Assembly: GCA_902595375.1 (NCBI GenBank)
Contig: CACJPW010000006.1
Span: 1 to 38,553, forward strand
Length of the DNA: 38,553 bases
From: an uncultured Pelagibacteraceae bacterium
GTDB taxonomy: Bacteria; Pseudomonadota; Alphaproteobacteria; Pelagibacterales; Pelagibacteraceae
Direction: 5' to 3'
Of the stretch, positions 8,027 through 16,635 are shown piece after piece. The number at the start of each line of letters is the position of its first letter. Within the stretch, counting starts at the first letter, position 1. The translations under genes and the position numbers were made by a program. The notes under the pieces were generated by a model that was given only the letters and a program-made list of their open reading frames with translations, searched no databases and had not been told where the DNA came from.

Positions 8027-8654
8027 AACTTCCTATTCTAACAAATGTGGACTCGTGCTTGATTGCATCTAAATAATCTGCAGACATACCCATACTCATA
8101 TTTTTAAGACCAATTGATTTGTTAATTTCATTTAAATTTTTAAAATACTTTTTAGCATCATGGCCGATTGGTGGAATAATCATTAAACCTATAATTTTGA
8201 GATTAATTTCATTAACACAATAATTATAAAATCCTTCAAGCTCACTCACAGGTATTCCTGATTTTTGGATTTCATTACCAATATTTACTTGTATGAAGTA
8301 TTCTAAATTTCTATTAAGATTAATTTGATACTTAGCAATTGTGTCAGCTAGTTTTTGGTTATCTACTGAATGTACATAATCAAATATTCTTACTGCATCT
8401 TTTACTTTATTTCTTTGTAATTTACCTATCATATGAAGCTTTATATTTGAGTTATTTCTTTTTTCTTCGGACCACTTAGATAAAGCCTCTTGAACTTTAT
8501 TCTCTCCGAAATGGATATGACCATGATCTATTAAAGGCTGTATGTAATCTAACGTAAATGTTTTACTTACAGCTATAATATTAACTGGTTTAATAGGCTT
8601 TAAGGAAGCGATTTTAGATTTTATTTTTTCAAATCTATCAACTATTGTGCTCAT
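8004..8654 (-). CDS. YggS/PLPBP pyridoxal phosphate homeostasis protein
   Basis: PLP-binding, non-catalytic TIM-barrel protein that buffers pyridoxal 5'-phosphate in the cytoplasm and affects amino-acid metabolism. The 216 residues show VNIIAVSKT with the PLP lysine at position 31, HFGENKVQEALSKW, HMIGKLQRNKVK (the usual IGHLQxNK motif with Lys for His), VNIGNEIQKSG and the phosphate-binding C-terminus GMSADYLDAI...VRIGSSIFG. The ATG is 8652-8654, directly abutting the ATG of the opposite-strand ThiE-like gene (CATATG). The 3' end overlaps the L,D-transpeptidase gene. Confidence 0.93.
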   Translation of the reverse strand: MSTIVDRFEKIKSKIASLKPIKPVNIIAVSKTFTLDYIQPLIDHGHIHFGENKVQEALSKWSEEKRNNSNIKLHMIGKLQRNKVKDAVRIFDYVHSVDNQKLADTIAKYQINLNRNLEYFIQVNIGNEIQKSGIPVSELEGFYNYCVNEINLKIIGLMIIPPIGHDAKKYFKNLNEINKSIGLKNMSMGMSADYLDAIKHESTFVRIGSSIFGSRS

Positions 8655-9227
8655 ATGTTTATCATTAAAAATAAATATTTTTTAATAATTGAAAATATAA
8701 AAGATATTGATTTAAAAAACATAAAAAAACGTAATAAATTTTTCATAATCTATAGAAATTATAGAAAAATTGATAAATTAAGTAATTTAATGAAGTTTAG
8801 GATGGAATGTAAATCAAAAGGACTTAAATTGTATGTAGCAAATAATACAAAATTAGCAATTTCAATTAAATCAGACGGAATATATCTTCCATCTTTCAAT
8901 AAAAGTTTAAATTTTTTAAATTTAAAGAAAAAAAATTTTGATATCATAGGATCTGCCCATAATTTTAAGGAAATTTCAAACAAAGTTAAACAAGGATGTC
9001 ATATGATTTTATTTTCTAGATTATTCAAAGTTGATTATGATAAAAATTCCTCTTACCTGGGTGTAATAAAATTTAATAATTTTACAAGAATTTCTAACAA
9101 ATTAATCCCTTTGGGTGGAATTAATAATTATAACTTAAATCGATTAAATAATGTTTCTAGTAATGGTTTTGCTTTATTATCAGAAGTAAAAAAAAAGCCG
9201 GCTAAAATATTCAGCCGGCTTTTTTAA
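8655..9227 (+). CDS. Thiamine-phosphate synthase/TenI-like protein, divergent
   Basis: A 190-residue small TIM-barrel protein. Recognisable elements in order are VANNTKLAISIKSDGIYLPS (the INDxxDLALxxxADGVHLGQ region of ThiE), IIGSAHNFKEI (the VSTHNxEE region), GCHMILFSRLF, LGVIKF, and the phosphate-binding IPLGGINNYNLNRL. Several ThiE substrate positions are altered (INDR to VANN, GPVF to SRLF), so classical ThiE activity is doubtful. A TenI-like or repurposed role is possible; I do not assign a symbol. SAR11 cells are known to need an exogenous thiamine precursor, which makes this gene relevant. Its last codons (KKKPAKIFSRLF) are encoded by the terminator hairpin. Confidence 0.68.
   Translation: MFIIKNKYFLIIENIKDIDLKNIKKRNKFFIIYRNYRKIDKLSNLMKFRMECKSKGLKLYVANNTKLAISIKSDGIYLPSFNKSLNFLNLKKKNFDIIGSAHNFKEISNKVKQGCHMILFSRLFKVDYDKNSSYLGVIKFNNFTRISNKLIPLGGINNYNLNRLNNVSSNGFALLSEVKKKPAKIFSRLF
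9191..9225. terminator. Symmetrical (bidirectional) rho-independent terminator
   Basis: AAAAAAGCCGGCT (9191-9203), a nine-base loop and AGCCGGCTTTTTT (9213-9225) form a perfect 13-bp stem with a GC core and U-tracts in both directions. It can end the ThiE-like gene (+), whose stop codon is at 9225-9227, and the porin (-), which ends at 9246. It is the only strong hairpin-plus-T-tract I see in the window. Confidence 0.92.
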
Positions 9228-9245
9228 ATTTAAATTACTAAATGA

Positions 9246-10280
9246 TTAGAATGCAGCTTTGATACTGATTGTTCTAGTATCATCTTTTGCATCTTTAACC
9301 ATGTTAGCGTGGTCAGTAGAAGCATCTTGGAAACCAAGAGTTAATCCACCAACTGTGTAACCAATGTTAATCGCATCTGTTTCTTGCTTGAAGCTAGAAT
9401 CAGCATCTTTATTGTGCTGGCTTTGCTCCATCATATTGTAAGAAATAGATAGATTGTCATTCACTGCGTAAGCTAAACCAAGTGTATCAATCTTATAAAA
9501 GTCTGATGAGTCTGGTGCGCTTGTCATTATTGCAGGTGTTTGACCTGTATCAATTAATTCTTTTTGGTAACCATATTTAAGATTTCCAACAGAACCAGTT
9601 AATGCAACAGTGTATTCAAATCTGTCTGTTGTGTCTGTAGCTGTGTTAACTTCTTCTTCAGCATAACCTAAAGTAAGAGTAGCACCACCTAAAACATCAC
9701 CTACGAATGGTACATCACCCAATGACGTTTTTGTTACTAGTTCCATACCTGATCCAACACTACCGCTTGTGTTACCTGATGCAGTTTTATCACCGCTTTC
9801 AGATCCATCAGCTTTTGGTACGTATTGTCCTGATACTGATCCTATGATTGGTAATGAAGCTTTGAAACCAACACCCATTTCAGCAGCTAATCCACCAACG
9901 TCTTGGTATGTTCCTGAACCTGATCCATTAGCTTCTTCAAATGCTGAAGGCGTAATATCATCAATAGCATCTACTTCAGAACCATCAGTTCCAAGATAAA
10001 TGTCTACTAGTCCAGCTACATTTCCGAAAGTAATTTTGGCATCACCAAAAGAACCATCGTCACCGAAGTCTTGCATAACTGACATTGCAATACCATTATC
10101 TAACTCAGTAGAACCTTCGAAAGTTATTTCTCTGTCCATACCTAATGGGTTACCTGTCGTTCTGTCAACTTCAGACTGGTAAGTTGCTTGCATACTACCT
10201 GTTACTGACATTTCGCCAGCGTTAGCTGTTGAAACTGCGAACAAGAAAGATAAAGCAACTAGTATTTTAGTTATTTTCAT
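9246..10280 (-). CDS. Outer-membrane porin
   Basis: A 344-residue beta-barrel protein with a Sec signal peptide (basic KITK, hydrophobic core, cleavage after ANA near residue 21). The mature protein is acidic, rich in Gly/Ser/Thr/Asp with alternating hydrophobic strands, and ends in phenylalanine (SIKAAF), the BAM recognition signature. It likely forms diffusion pores for small solutes. Codon use is visibly richer in G and C (GCT, GGT, ACC, TCA) than the neighbours, and it has the best ribosome binding site in the window (AAGGAAA before the ATG), both signs of high expression. Long open frames on its antisense strand are shadows. Which solutes pass cannot be told. Confidence 0.9.
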   Translation of the reverse strand: MKITKILVALSFLFAVSTANAGEMSVTGSMQATYQSEVDRTTGNPLGMDREITFEGSTELDNGIAMSVMQDFGDDGSFGDAKITFGNVAGLVDIYLGTDGSEVDAIDDITPSAFEEANGSGSGTYQDVGGLAAEMGVGFKASLPIIGSVSGQYVPKADGSESGDKTASGNTSGSVGSGMELVTKTSLGDVPFVGDVLGGATLTLGYAEEEVNTATDTTDRFEYTVALTGSVGNLKYGYQKELIDTGQTPAIMTSAPDSSDFYKIDTLGLAYAVNDNLSISYNMMEQSQHNKDADSSFKQETDAINIGYTVGGLTLGFQDASTDHANMVKDAKDDTRTISIKAAF

Positions 10281-10296
10281 ATTTTTCCTTTGTTAT

Positions 10297-10316
10297 TTAA
10301 TTTATTAATAAATTAA
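10297..10316. repeat. Perfect 20-bp A/T-only palindrome upstream of porin
   Basis: TTAATTTATTAATAAATTAA is its own reverse complement across all 20 bases. It lies 16 bases before the porin ATG, just beyond the ribosome binding site, and overlaps or abuts the predicted transcription start. It could be an operator for a dimeric regulator or a weak hairpin. A/T-only palindromes arise easily in this genome, so function is not established. Confidence 0.5.
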
Positions 10317-10317
10317 T

Positions 10318-10346
10318 ATAATGTTTTTAAACCAAACCACTGTGAA
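10318..10346 (-). promoter_or_regulatory. Candidate sigma-70 promoter for the porin
   Basis: Read on the minus strand: TTCACA (10341-10346, 5 of 6 to TTGACA), 17-base spacer, CATTAT (10318-10323, 4 of 6 to TATAAT). This predicts a start near 10311 and a leader of about 30 bases carrying AAGGAAA. The -35 overlaps one arm of a short inverted repeat TGTGA/TCACA (10341-10345 and 10359-10363). Confidence 0.4.
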
Positions 10347-10396
10347 ATAGTTGAAAACTCACAAAAAATAATCTAATTTTTATACAGTGTGGTATT

Positions 10397-10425
10397 TTTA
10401 CAACATGGAAAAGATAGTGTAGAAT
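10397..10425 (+). promoter_or_regulatory. Candidate sigma-70 promoter for the DUF3576-leuS operon
   Basis: TTTACA (10397-10402), an exact 17-base spacer and TAGAAT (10420-10425); each hexamer matches consensus at 5 of 6 positions. The start would be near 10432, about 22 bases before the ATG at 10454. Confidence 0.55.
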
Positions 10426-10453
10426 CTCGATAATTTAATATATAACGCTAATT

Positions 10454-11020
10454 ATGTGTAAAAAATTCCAAAACAAGTTGTATTTTCACTCTTTCATTAA
10501 AAGAACTTTGGAAATTTTTATTATCTTAACTGTTATAATTACTTTTTCAGCTTGCTCAGTCCCCAATGCACTTAAACCAAAAAAAGTTGACCCTAGTATA
10601 CCTGTTAATGCTGATGAAAGAGCAAGGCAGAACATTGAAAAGGGCAGAGGAATTAGTCTTAAGGGTGCGATGGGCGGAAGAAAATCTACTAATTATGAAT
10701 TTAGCACATCCAATCCTTTGTGGAGGGCTTCACTTGAAATTATCGATTTTATGCCTTTAGCCACGGTTGATTATTCAGGAGGAATTATAATTACAGATTG
10801 GTACACCGATTCTCCTAACACTAACGAGTCAATAAAAATCACAGTAAGATTTTTATCAAATGAAATTAGATCTGAAAGCTTAAAAATTATAGTACACAAC
10901 AAAAAGTGTAAAACTAGTGAAAGCTGTAAAATAAATGAAATTGACTCCAGTATAAAATTTGAACTTCAAAAGTCTATTTTAGCAAAAGCAGTTAAGTTTG
11001 AACGCGAAACAAAAAAATAG
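10454..11020 (+). CDS. DUF3576 lipoprotein
   Basis: A 188-residue protein of the alphaproteobacterial DUF3576 family, normally found just upstream of leuS-lptE-holA as here. A hydrophobic N-terminal segment (about 18-32) ends in FSAC, giving a likely lipidated Cys34 (the -3 residue is Phe, slightly off the lipobox). Family blocks visible include [31 protein letters not shown] and the [10 protein letters not shown] segment. Position next to the LPS-transport lipoprotein LptE suggests an envelope role, but no function is established for the family. A good promoter precedes it and leuS starts 11 bp after its stop. Confidence 0.85.
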   Translation: MCKKFQNKLYFHSFIKRTLEIFIILTVIITFSACSVPNALKPKKVDPSIPVNADERARQNIEKGRGISLKGAMGGRKSTNYEFSTSNPLWRASLEIIDFMPLATVDYSGGIIITDWYTDSPNTNESIKITVRFLSNEIRSESLKIIVHNKKCKTSESCKINEIDSSIKFELQKSILAKAVKFERETKK

Positions 11021-11031
11021 AATTTGAATCA

Positions 11032-13545
11032 ATGGAAAGATACAACTTTCTACAAATTGAAAAGAAATGGCGTGATAAAGATATATCAATATCTGTAAAA
11101 AATTCTAATTCTCAAAAAAAATATTATTGTTTAGAAATGTTCCCATATCCGTCGGGAAAAATTCACATGGGTCATGTCAGAAATTACGCAATTGGAGATG
11201 TAATAGCCCGCTATAAATTTTTAAATGGTTTTAATGTTTTGCACCCAATGGGTTGGGACGCTTTTGGTCTTCCTGCTGAAAATGCCTCAAAACAAAATAA
11301 ATTACACCCAAAAAAATGGACAGAACAAAATATAAAAACTATGAAAAAACAACTCAAATTGCTTGGTTTGTCAATTGATTGGAATAGAGAAATTTCGACT
11401 TGTGATAAAGATTATTATAAACATCAGCAAGAATTATTTATAGACTTTTATAATCAAGGCCTTGTTTCTAGAAAAGAAACTTATGTAAATTGGGATCCAG
11501 TTGAAAATTCAGTTTTAGCTAACGAACAAGTAATTAATGGAAGGGGTTGGAGATCAAATGCTTTAGTTGAAAGGAAAAAATTATCTCAATGGTTTTTTAA
11601 TATTACAAAATTTTCTGACGAGCTTTTAAATGAACTTGAAAATTTAAGTGGTTGGCCTGAAAAAGTCAAATTGATGCAGAAAAATTGGATAGGAAAATCT
11701 TTGGGATGCATTATCAACTTTGAATTAGAAAAAAATAACGAAAAAATAAAAGTTTTTACAACAAGACCTGATACAATTTTTGGTGCCACATTTATTGCTT
11801 TATCGGTAGACCATAAAATTAGTGATTTGTTCAAAGGAAAAAAAGATTTCGAGGCATTCAAGCTAAATTGTAACAAAACAGGCACCACTGAAGAAGCGAT
11901 TGCTAGTGCGGAAAAGATAGGATTTAAAACTGATTTATTCGTCAAACACCCTTTCATAAAAAACAAAAAGTTGCCTGTTTATTTTGCTAATTTTGTTTTA
12001 ATGGATTACGGCAGTGGTGCTATTTTTGGTTGTCCAGCTCATGATCAAAGAGACTTTGACTTTGCAAAAAAATATAATTTAGAAATTATTAGAGTAGTCT
12101 CAGATAAATCAAACAGTGCAGATATCCATGAAGCCTATACTGGTTTAGGAAAATTAGTTAATTCAGATTTCTTAAATGATTTAGACGTAGATTCTGCGAA
12201 GAAAAAAATAATAAGTATAATTGAAAAAGAAGAAATTGGTGAGAAAAAAACTTTATACAGGCTAAAGGACTGGGGAATTTCAAGACAAAGATATTGGGGA
12301 TGCCCTATACCTATGATTTATTTAAAAGATGGATCTGTTGTTCCTGTTGAAAAAAGTGAGCTACCTGTAGAACTTCCTGAAGATGTAAATTTAAATACTA
12401 AAGGAAATCCCCTTGACAACCATCCCAATTGGAAAAGTACTTTTCACAAAGCATCTGGCCAAGAAGCTACAAGAGAAACTGATACACTGGACACTTTTGT
12501 TGATTCATCTTGGTATTTTATGAGATTTTGTTCCCCTAAACATAATCTCTCACCTTTTGACGAAAATGAAGTTAATAAATGGATGCCAGTAGATCAATAT
12601 ATTGGTGGTGTCGAACATGCTATCTTGCATTTGCTTTACTCTAGATTTTTTACAAAAGGAATAAAAAAATATAATCATAATATTAAATTTTCAGAGCCTT
12701 TCGAAAATTTGTTTACGCAAGGTATGGTTTGCCATGAGTCCTACAAAGATAAGGATGGAAATTGGCTTTATCCCGAAGAAGTAGAAAAAGTTGATAGTAA
12801 GACATTTATAAAAAGATCTGACAAAAGTAATGTTAAGGTAGGTCCCCCTGAGTCAATGTCAAAATCAAAAAAAAATACAGTTGATCCAGAGGAAATGATA
12901 ATTCAATACGGAGCTGATGCTGTTCGATGGTTTATTTTATCAGATAGTCCGCCAGAAAAAGATATACAATGGTCAGATGTTGGTGTTTCTTCAGCCAATA
13001 AATTTTTACAGAAGGTTTATAATCTAGTCTTTACAATCTCAGAAAGAAAAGAAGTTTCGTTCAATAAAGAATTTGAAAAGCAGTTTGTTTCTAAAATTAA
13101 CATCTTCTCTGGAAAAATTGATGAAGCTATTAAAAATTTTAGATTTAATGTAGCAATTGCTAATTTCTATGAAATTTATAATTTTTTTAAAAGCACAGGA
13201 ATAAATAATGTTAGAAATAATATTTTAAAAGAAAATATAATAAATGTTATGAAAATGATGATTCCTTTTACTCCTCATTTGGCTTATGAGTGTTTGGATT
13301 TATTAAAATGTGAAGAAGTGAATAATTGGCCAAAAATAAACAGAGATAATACTGATGAAATCATCAAATTTGCTATTCAAGTAAATGGTAAAACGCGTGA
13401 TATTATTGATGTTAAAAAAAATTTAAAAGAAAAAGAAATTCATGAAAAAATATCAGGAACCTCAAAGGCAAATAGATATTTAAATAAAAATAAAATTAAA
13501 AAAACGATATTTGTTAAAAACAAGATTATAAACTTTATAATATGA
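11032..13545 (+). CDS. leuS: Leucyl-tRNA synthetase
   Basis: Class I synthetase that charges tRNA-Leu in the cytoplasm. The 837 residues show the HIGH-type motif HMGH (45-48) in [11 protein letters not shown], the CP1 editing domain with [12 protein letters not shown] (about 240-252) and [17 protein letters not shown], and the KMSKS-type loop as SMSKS at 608-612. An anticodon-binding helical domain and the C-terminal VNGKTRD block complete the bacterial form. Length is slightly below the usual 860. The TGA stop overlaps the lptE ATG (ATGA). Standard co-transcription with DUF3576, lptE and holA. Confidence 0.97.
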   Translation: MERYNFLQIEKKWRDKDISISVKNSNSQKKYYCLEMFPYPSGKIHMGHVRNYAIGDVIARYKFLNGFNVLHPMGWDAFGLPAENASKQNKLHPKKWTEQNIKTMKKQLKLLGLSIDWNREISTCDKDYYKHQQELFIDFYNQGLVSRKETYVNWDPVENSVLANEQVINGRGWRSNALVERKKLSQWFFNITKFSDELLNELENLSGWPEKVKLMQKNWIGKSLGCIINFELEKNNEKIKVFTTRPDTIFGATFIALSVDHKISDLFKGKKDFEAFKLNCNKTGTTEEAIASAEKIGFKTDLFVKHPFIKNKKLPVYFANFVLMDYGSGAIFGCPAHDQRDFDFAKKYNLEIIRVVSDKSNSADIHEAYTGLGKLVNSDFLNDLDVDSAKKKIISIIEKEEIGEKKTLYRLKDWGISRQRYWGCPIPMIYLKDGSVVPVEKSELPVELPEDVNLNTKGNPLDNHPNWKSTFHKASGQEATRETDTLDTFVDSSWYFMRFCSPKHNLSPFDENEVNKWMPVDQYIGGVEHAILHLLYSRFFTKGIKKYNHNIKFSEPFENLFTQGMVCHESYKDKDGNWLYPEEVEKVDSKTFIKRSDKSNVKVGPPESMSKSKKNTVDPEEMIIQYGADAVRWFILSDSPPEKDIQWSDVGVSSANKFLQKVYNLVFTISERKEVSFNKEFEKQFVSKINIFSGKIDEAIKNFRFNVAIANFYEIYNFFKSTGINNVRNNILKENIINVMKMMIPFTPHLAYECLDLLKCEEVNNWPKINRDNTDEIIKFAIQVNGKTRDIIDVKKNLKEKEIHEKISGTSKANRYLNKNKIKKTIFVKNKIINFII

Positions 13546-14015
13546 TAAAAAGTAGTTTTCTTATAAGCGCAGTGATATTAATTATTCTATCTAGTTGTGG
13601 TTTCAAAGTTGTAAACTATTCAGATTTAATAAATTTTGAAATAAAAGAAATCTCCACATCAGGTGATGAAAGAATTAATTATTTATTAAAAAACAAATTG
13701 TCATTTAGTTCTAAAAAGGATGAAGCTAGATCAATAATTATAGAAATAGACACAAAAAAGAAAAAAACAGTTAAAGAAAAAAATATTAAAAATGAAATTA
13801 CTAAATACAAAATTGCCATTGATACTAATGTCAAATTTAAGGAAATTTCTGGTAATTCATATAAAGAATTTAGTGTAAACAGAACTGGAGATTTTGACGT
13901 TAATAATCAATATTCTCAAACTTTGACTAACGAAAAAAAATTAATTGATTTATTAGCAAATGGAATTGCTAATGAAATCTTAACTGAGATTATTAGTAAA
14001 TTTAATGATTTATAA
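13542..14015 (+). CDS. lptE: LptE-like LPS-assembly lipoprotein
   Basis: LptE plugs the LptD barrel that inserts lipopolysaccharide into the outer leaflet. The 157 residues start with a lipoprotein signal ending LSSC-G (lipidated Cys19), followed by GFKVV and a mixed alpha/beta domain with [15 protein letters not shown] and [21 protein letters not shown], the pattern of LptE/RlpB. Sequence identity in this family is low; the call rests on the lipobox, size, and the conserved leuS-lptE-holA order. Overlaps leuS by 4 and holA by 11 bases. Confidence 0.8.
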   Translation: MIKSSFLISAVILIILSSCGFKVVNYSDLINFEIKEISTSGDERINYLLKNKLSFSSKKDEARSIIIEIDTKKKKTVKEKNIKNEITKYKIAIDTNVKFKEISGNSYKEFSVNRTGDFDVNNQYSQTLTNEKKLIDLLANGIANEILTEIISKFNDL

Positions 14016-14994
14016 AAGCTATTTAATTGAAAAAGACATTGATAATTTAAAACAAGATTTAGCATTATTTTATGGTGAAAATCTTGGATTAAGAATTCAC
14101 TTTAAAAAACTATTAAAATTAAAATTTAGAGGATCTGAGACACTAAGTTTAAATCAAGATGAAGTTCTTGCAAATCCGAACTTAATTTACAACGAACTAA
14201 GTAATTTATCATTATTTGAAAATAAAAAGGTAATTTTTATAGATCATGCAACAGACAAAATCGTAAATTTAATTGATGAAATAAAAAAAATCATTTTGAA
14301 CAACAAAGTTTTTTTATTCAGTGAAGCATTAGACAAAAGATCTAAGTTAAGAAAATTATTTGAAACTGAAAAAGTATGTGGTGTAATACCGTGTTATGCT
14401 GATAATGAAATATCAATAAAAAAAATTATTTCAGAAACTTTAAAAGAGTTTGATGGATTAACACCGCATAACATAAATTTAATTGCAGATAATTGTAACC
14501 TGGATCGAGTAAAATTAGATAATGAAATTAACAAAATTAAAGGCTATTTTTATAACAAAAGGATCGAAACAGAAAAACTAGAAATTCTTTTGGATGCTAA
14601 AATAATTGATAATTTTAGTGAGCTAAGAGACAACGCTCTTTTAGGTAATAAGACAAAAACAAATTTACTTTTAAGTGACACAATTATTGAAAAAGATAAA
14701 AACGTTTTTTACATTAATTCAATAAATCAAAGACTCAATAAATTAAAAGATGTAAGAGAAAAGTCAAAAAACAGTAGTTTGGAGCAGGCTTTAGAAAATA
14801 TAAAGCCACCTATATTTTGGAAAGACAAGCCTTGTTTTCTTCGTCAAGCTCAAAAATGGGATTTTAAAAAGATTAAAAACACATTGGAAAAAACCTATCA
14901 AATAGAGATTACGTTGAAATCAAACAACGATATAGACAAAAATGTGTTAATGAAAAAATTAATAGTAGATTTGTGTCACGTGGCTAATTCTTAG
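14005..14994 (+). CDS. holA: DNA polymerase III delta subunit (clamp loader)
   Basis: HolA is the wrench that opens the beta sliding clamp within the clamp-loader complex. The 329 residues have the expected length and layout: an N-terminal AAA-like domain lacking Walker motifs (YLIEKDIDNLKQDLALFYG, LFENKKVIFIDHA), a middle helical part with LIADNCNLDRVKLDNEINKI, and a C-terminal collar domain with NSINQRLNKLKDV and KPPIFWKDKPCFLRQAQKWD. Divergent, but position after lptE makes the call firm. The 3' end overlaps convergent parB by 11 bases. Confidence 0.88.
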   Translation: MIYKSYLIEKDIDNLKQDLALFYGENLGLRIHFKKLLKLKFRGSETLSLNQDEVLANPNLIYNELSNLSLFENKKVIFIDHATDKIVNLIDEIKKIILNNKVFLFSEALDKRSKLRKLFETEKVCGVIPCYADNEISIKKIISETLKEFDGLTPHNINLIADNCNLDRVKLDNEINKIKGYFYNKRIETEKLEILLDAKIIDNFSELRDNALLGNKTKTNLLLSDTIIEKDKNVFYINSINQRLNKLKDVREKSKNSSLEQALENIKPPIFWKDKPCFLRQAQKWDFKKIKNTLEKTYQIEITLKSNNDIDKNVLMKKLIVDLCHVANS

Positions 14995-15841
14995 TTAATA
15001 AATCTGAAATTAATTCAAATTGATCTAAATTCTTATACTCAATAACAACTCTGCCTTTGTTGTTTTTTTTATTCAAAATATTTACTTTTAAGCCTAGAAT
15101 TTTTTCAATACGCTCTTGAATTTTTATTATATCAGGATCGACTACTTTTTCTCCTTTTGAAGATTGTTTTTTACTTTTAATCAAATATTCAACTTTTCTT
15201 GCACTATAATTTTTAGTAACTATTTCCTCTGCAATAGATGATGCATTTGAAATCCCAATTAGTGGTCTTGCTTGTCCTGAAGTTAAAGAACCCTCCTCAA
15301 GCATAGAAATAACGTCTGAGGGTAGAGAGAGAAGTCTCAAGGTATTACTAATATGACTTCTGCTTTTTGACATAAGTTTTGAAATACTCTCGTGGTCATA
15401 ATTAAATTCTTCATTTAATCTTTTATAACCTTTGGCCTCTTCTATAGGATTTAAGTCGTCTCTTTGAATATTTTCAACTATAGCAACTTCAAGAGACTCG
15501 ACGTCACTCAAATCAAGAATGGTTACTGGTATTTGGTGCAAGCCTGCTCTCTGCGCGGCAAGCCACCTTCTCTCCCCTGCAATAATCTCGTATTTTCCAG
15601 AACCTGATTTACTTGGTCTAACAGCAATAGGCTGGATGATACCATTTTTCCTTATAGAATTAGCTAATTCTTCCAATTTATCCTCTTTAAAATTTTGTCT
15701 AGGTTGGTAAGGGTTCCTCGATAAATCTGCAATAGCTACGATGTTATTTTCGTTTTTTGCCTGAGTTTTCTCTTTAGGTGAGGTATCTCCAAAAAGTGCA
15801 GATAAACCTCTTCCTAAACCCTTTTTTTTTCCAGCATTCAC
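14984..15841 (-). CDS. parB: Chromosome-partitioning protein ParB
   Basis: CTP-dependent clamp that loads at parS and marks the origin region for segregation by ParA. The 285 residues have an N-terminal KKGLGRGLSALFG (a ParA-stimulating basic stretch), the CTPase fold with NPYQPRQNF, GERRWLAAQRAG (89-100) and ENIQRDDLNPIEEA (123-136), then a helix-turn-helix (about 150-175) and a C-terminal dimerisation domain. The start is GTG at 15839-15841, forming GTGA with the parA stop. Two parS-like sites lie about 1 kb away in rsmG. Spo0J-type chromosomal ParB. Confidence 0.96.
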   Translation of the reverse strand: MNAGKKKGLGRGLSALFGDTSPKEKTQAKNENNIVAIADLSRNPYQPRQNFKEDKLEELANSIRKNGIIQPIAVRPSKSGSGKYEIIAGERRWLAAQRAGLHQIPVTILDLSDVESLEVAIVENIQRDDLNPIEEAKGYKRLNEEFNYDHESISKLMSKSRSHISNTLRLLSLPSDVISMLEEGSLTSGQARPLIGISNASSIAEEIVTKNYSARKVEYLIKSKKQSSKGEKVVDPDIIKIQERIEKILGLKVNILNKKNNKGRVVIEYKNLDQFELISDLLTKN

Positions 15842-16635
15842 GCAGCACTCTCAATTTGATTTTTTTTTAAAAATTCTTCAGCAAGCTTGAAATATGATTT
15901 GCTCCCAACACAATTCTTATCATATATTACACATGGTAATCCGTGAGATGGTGCTTCAGATAGACGAACGTTTCTTTGAATTACAGTTTGATAAACTTTA
16001 TCTTTGAAATAATTTCTTGCCTCTTTATCTACTTCACTTGAAAGTTTATTTCGCTTGTCAAACATAGTTAACAGAATACCTCTGATTTTAAGATTCGGAT
16101 TTAGATTTTCTTTAATTCTATCAATTGTTTTCACAAGTTGAGTAATACCTTCTAATGCGAAAAACTCTGTTTGCAGTGGCACTAATAATTCATCTGAAGC
16201 AACTAATGCCATTATAGTAAGTAAACTTAATGAGGGTGGACAATCTATAAAAATATTATCATATTTTTTTAACGTATCTTTTTTTTTTAAATTTAAAATT
16301 TCTTTTAATACAAATGCTCTATTTGAGTCATTAGCTGTTTCGACTTCAAGACCTGAAAGGTTAACATGTGAACTTATCAAATCTAAGTTTTGAACATCAG
16401 TTTTTTGTATTATATTCTCAAGACTAATTTTTTTTATCAAAAGATTGTAAACATTTTTATTTTCATCATTATTGTTCTTACCCAATCCAGTCGTTGCGTT
16501 ACCTTGTGGATCTAGATCGATTATTAAATTATTTTGACCCATTATGGACAGTGAAGCTGCTAGATTAATCACTGTAGTAGTTTTCCCCACTCCACCTTTT
16601 TGATTTATTATCGCTAATGTATTTGGCTCTGACAT
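15838..16635 (-). CDS. parA: Chromosome-partitioning ATPase ParA (Soj)
   Basis: MinD/ParA-family ATPase that binds nucleoid DNA and moves ParB-parS complexes to the cell poles. The 265 residues begin with the deviant Walker A NQKGGVGKTTT (11-21), with signature Lys13; followed by IDLDPQGNATTGLG, IDCPPSLSLLT (Walker B) and LLTMFDKRNKLS. The N-terminus lacks the extra helix-turn-helix of plasmid type Ia ParA, as expected for a chromosomal protein. The ATG abuts the rsmG stop; parB follows with a GTGA overlap. Confidence 0.97.
   Translation of the reverse strand: MSEPNTLAIINQKGGVGKTTTVINLAASLSIMGQNNLIIDLDPQGNATTGLGKNNNDENKNVYNLLIKKISLENIIQKTDVQNLDLISSHVNLSGLEVETANDSNRAFVLKEILNLKKKDTLKKYDNIFIDCPPSLSLLTIMALVASDELLVPLQTEFFALEGITQLVKTIDRIKENLNPNLKIRGILLTMFDKRNKLSSEVDKEARNYFKDKVYQTVIQRNVRLSEAPSHGLPCVIYDKNCVGSKSYFKLAEEFLKKNQIESAA

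Noticed and set aside
9769-10182. Two plus-strand open frames of 60-76 codons opposite the porin
   Set aside because: Shadows of the porin's atypical codon use; composition (Pro/Ser-rich) is a translation artefact of its antisense strand.
14977-14982. CACGTG near the holA/parB junction as a third parS site
   Set aside because: Only the six-base centre matches; flanks (TGT and GCT) break the palindrome.
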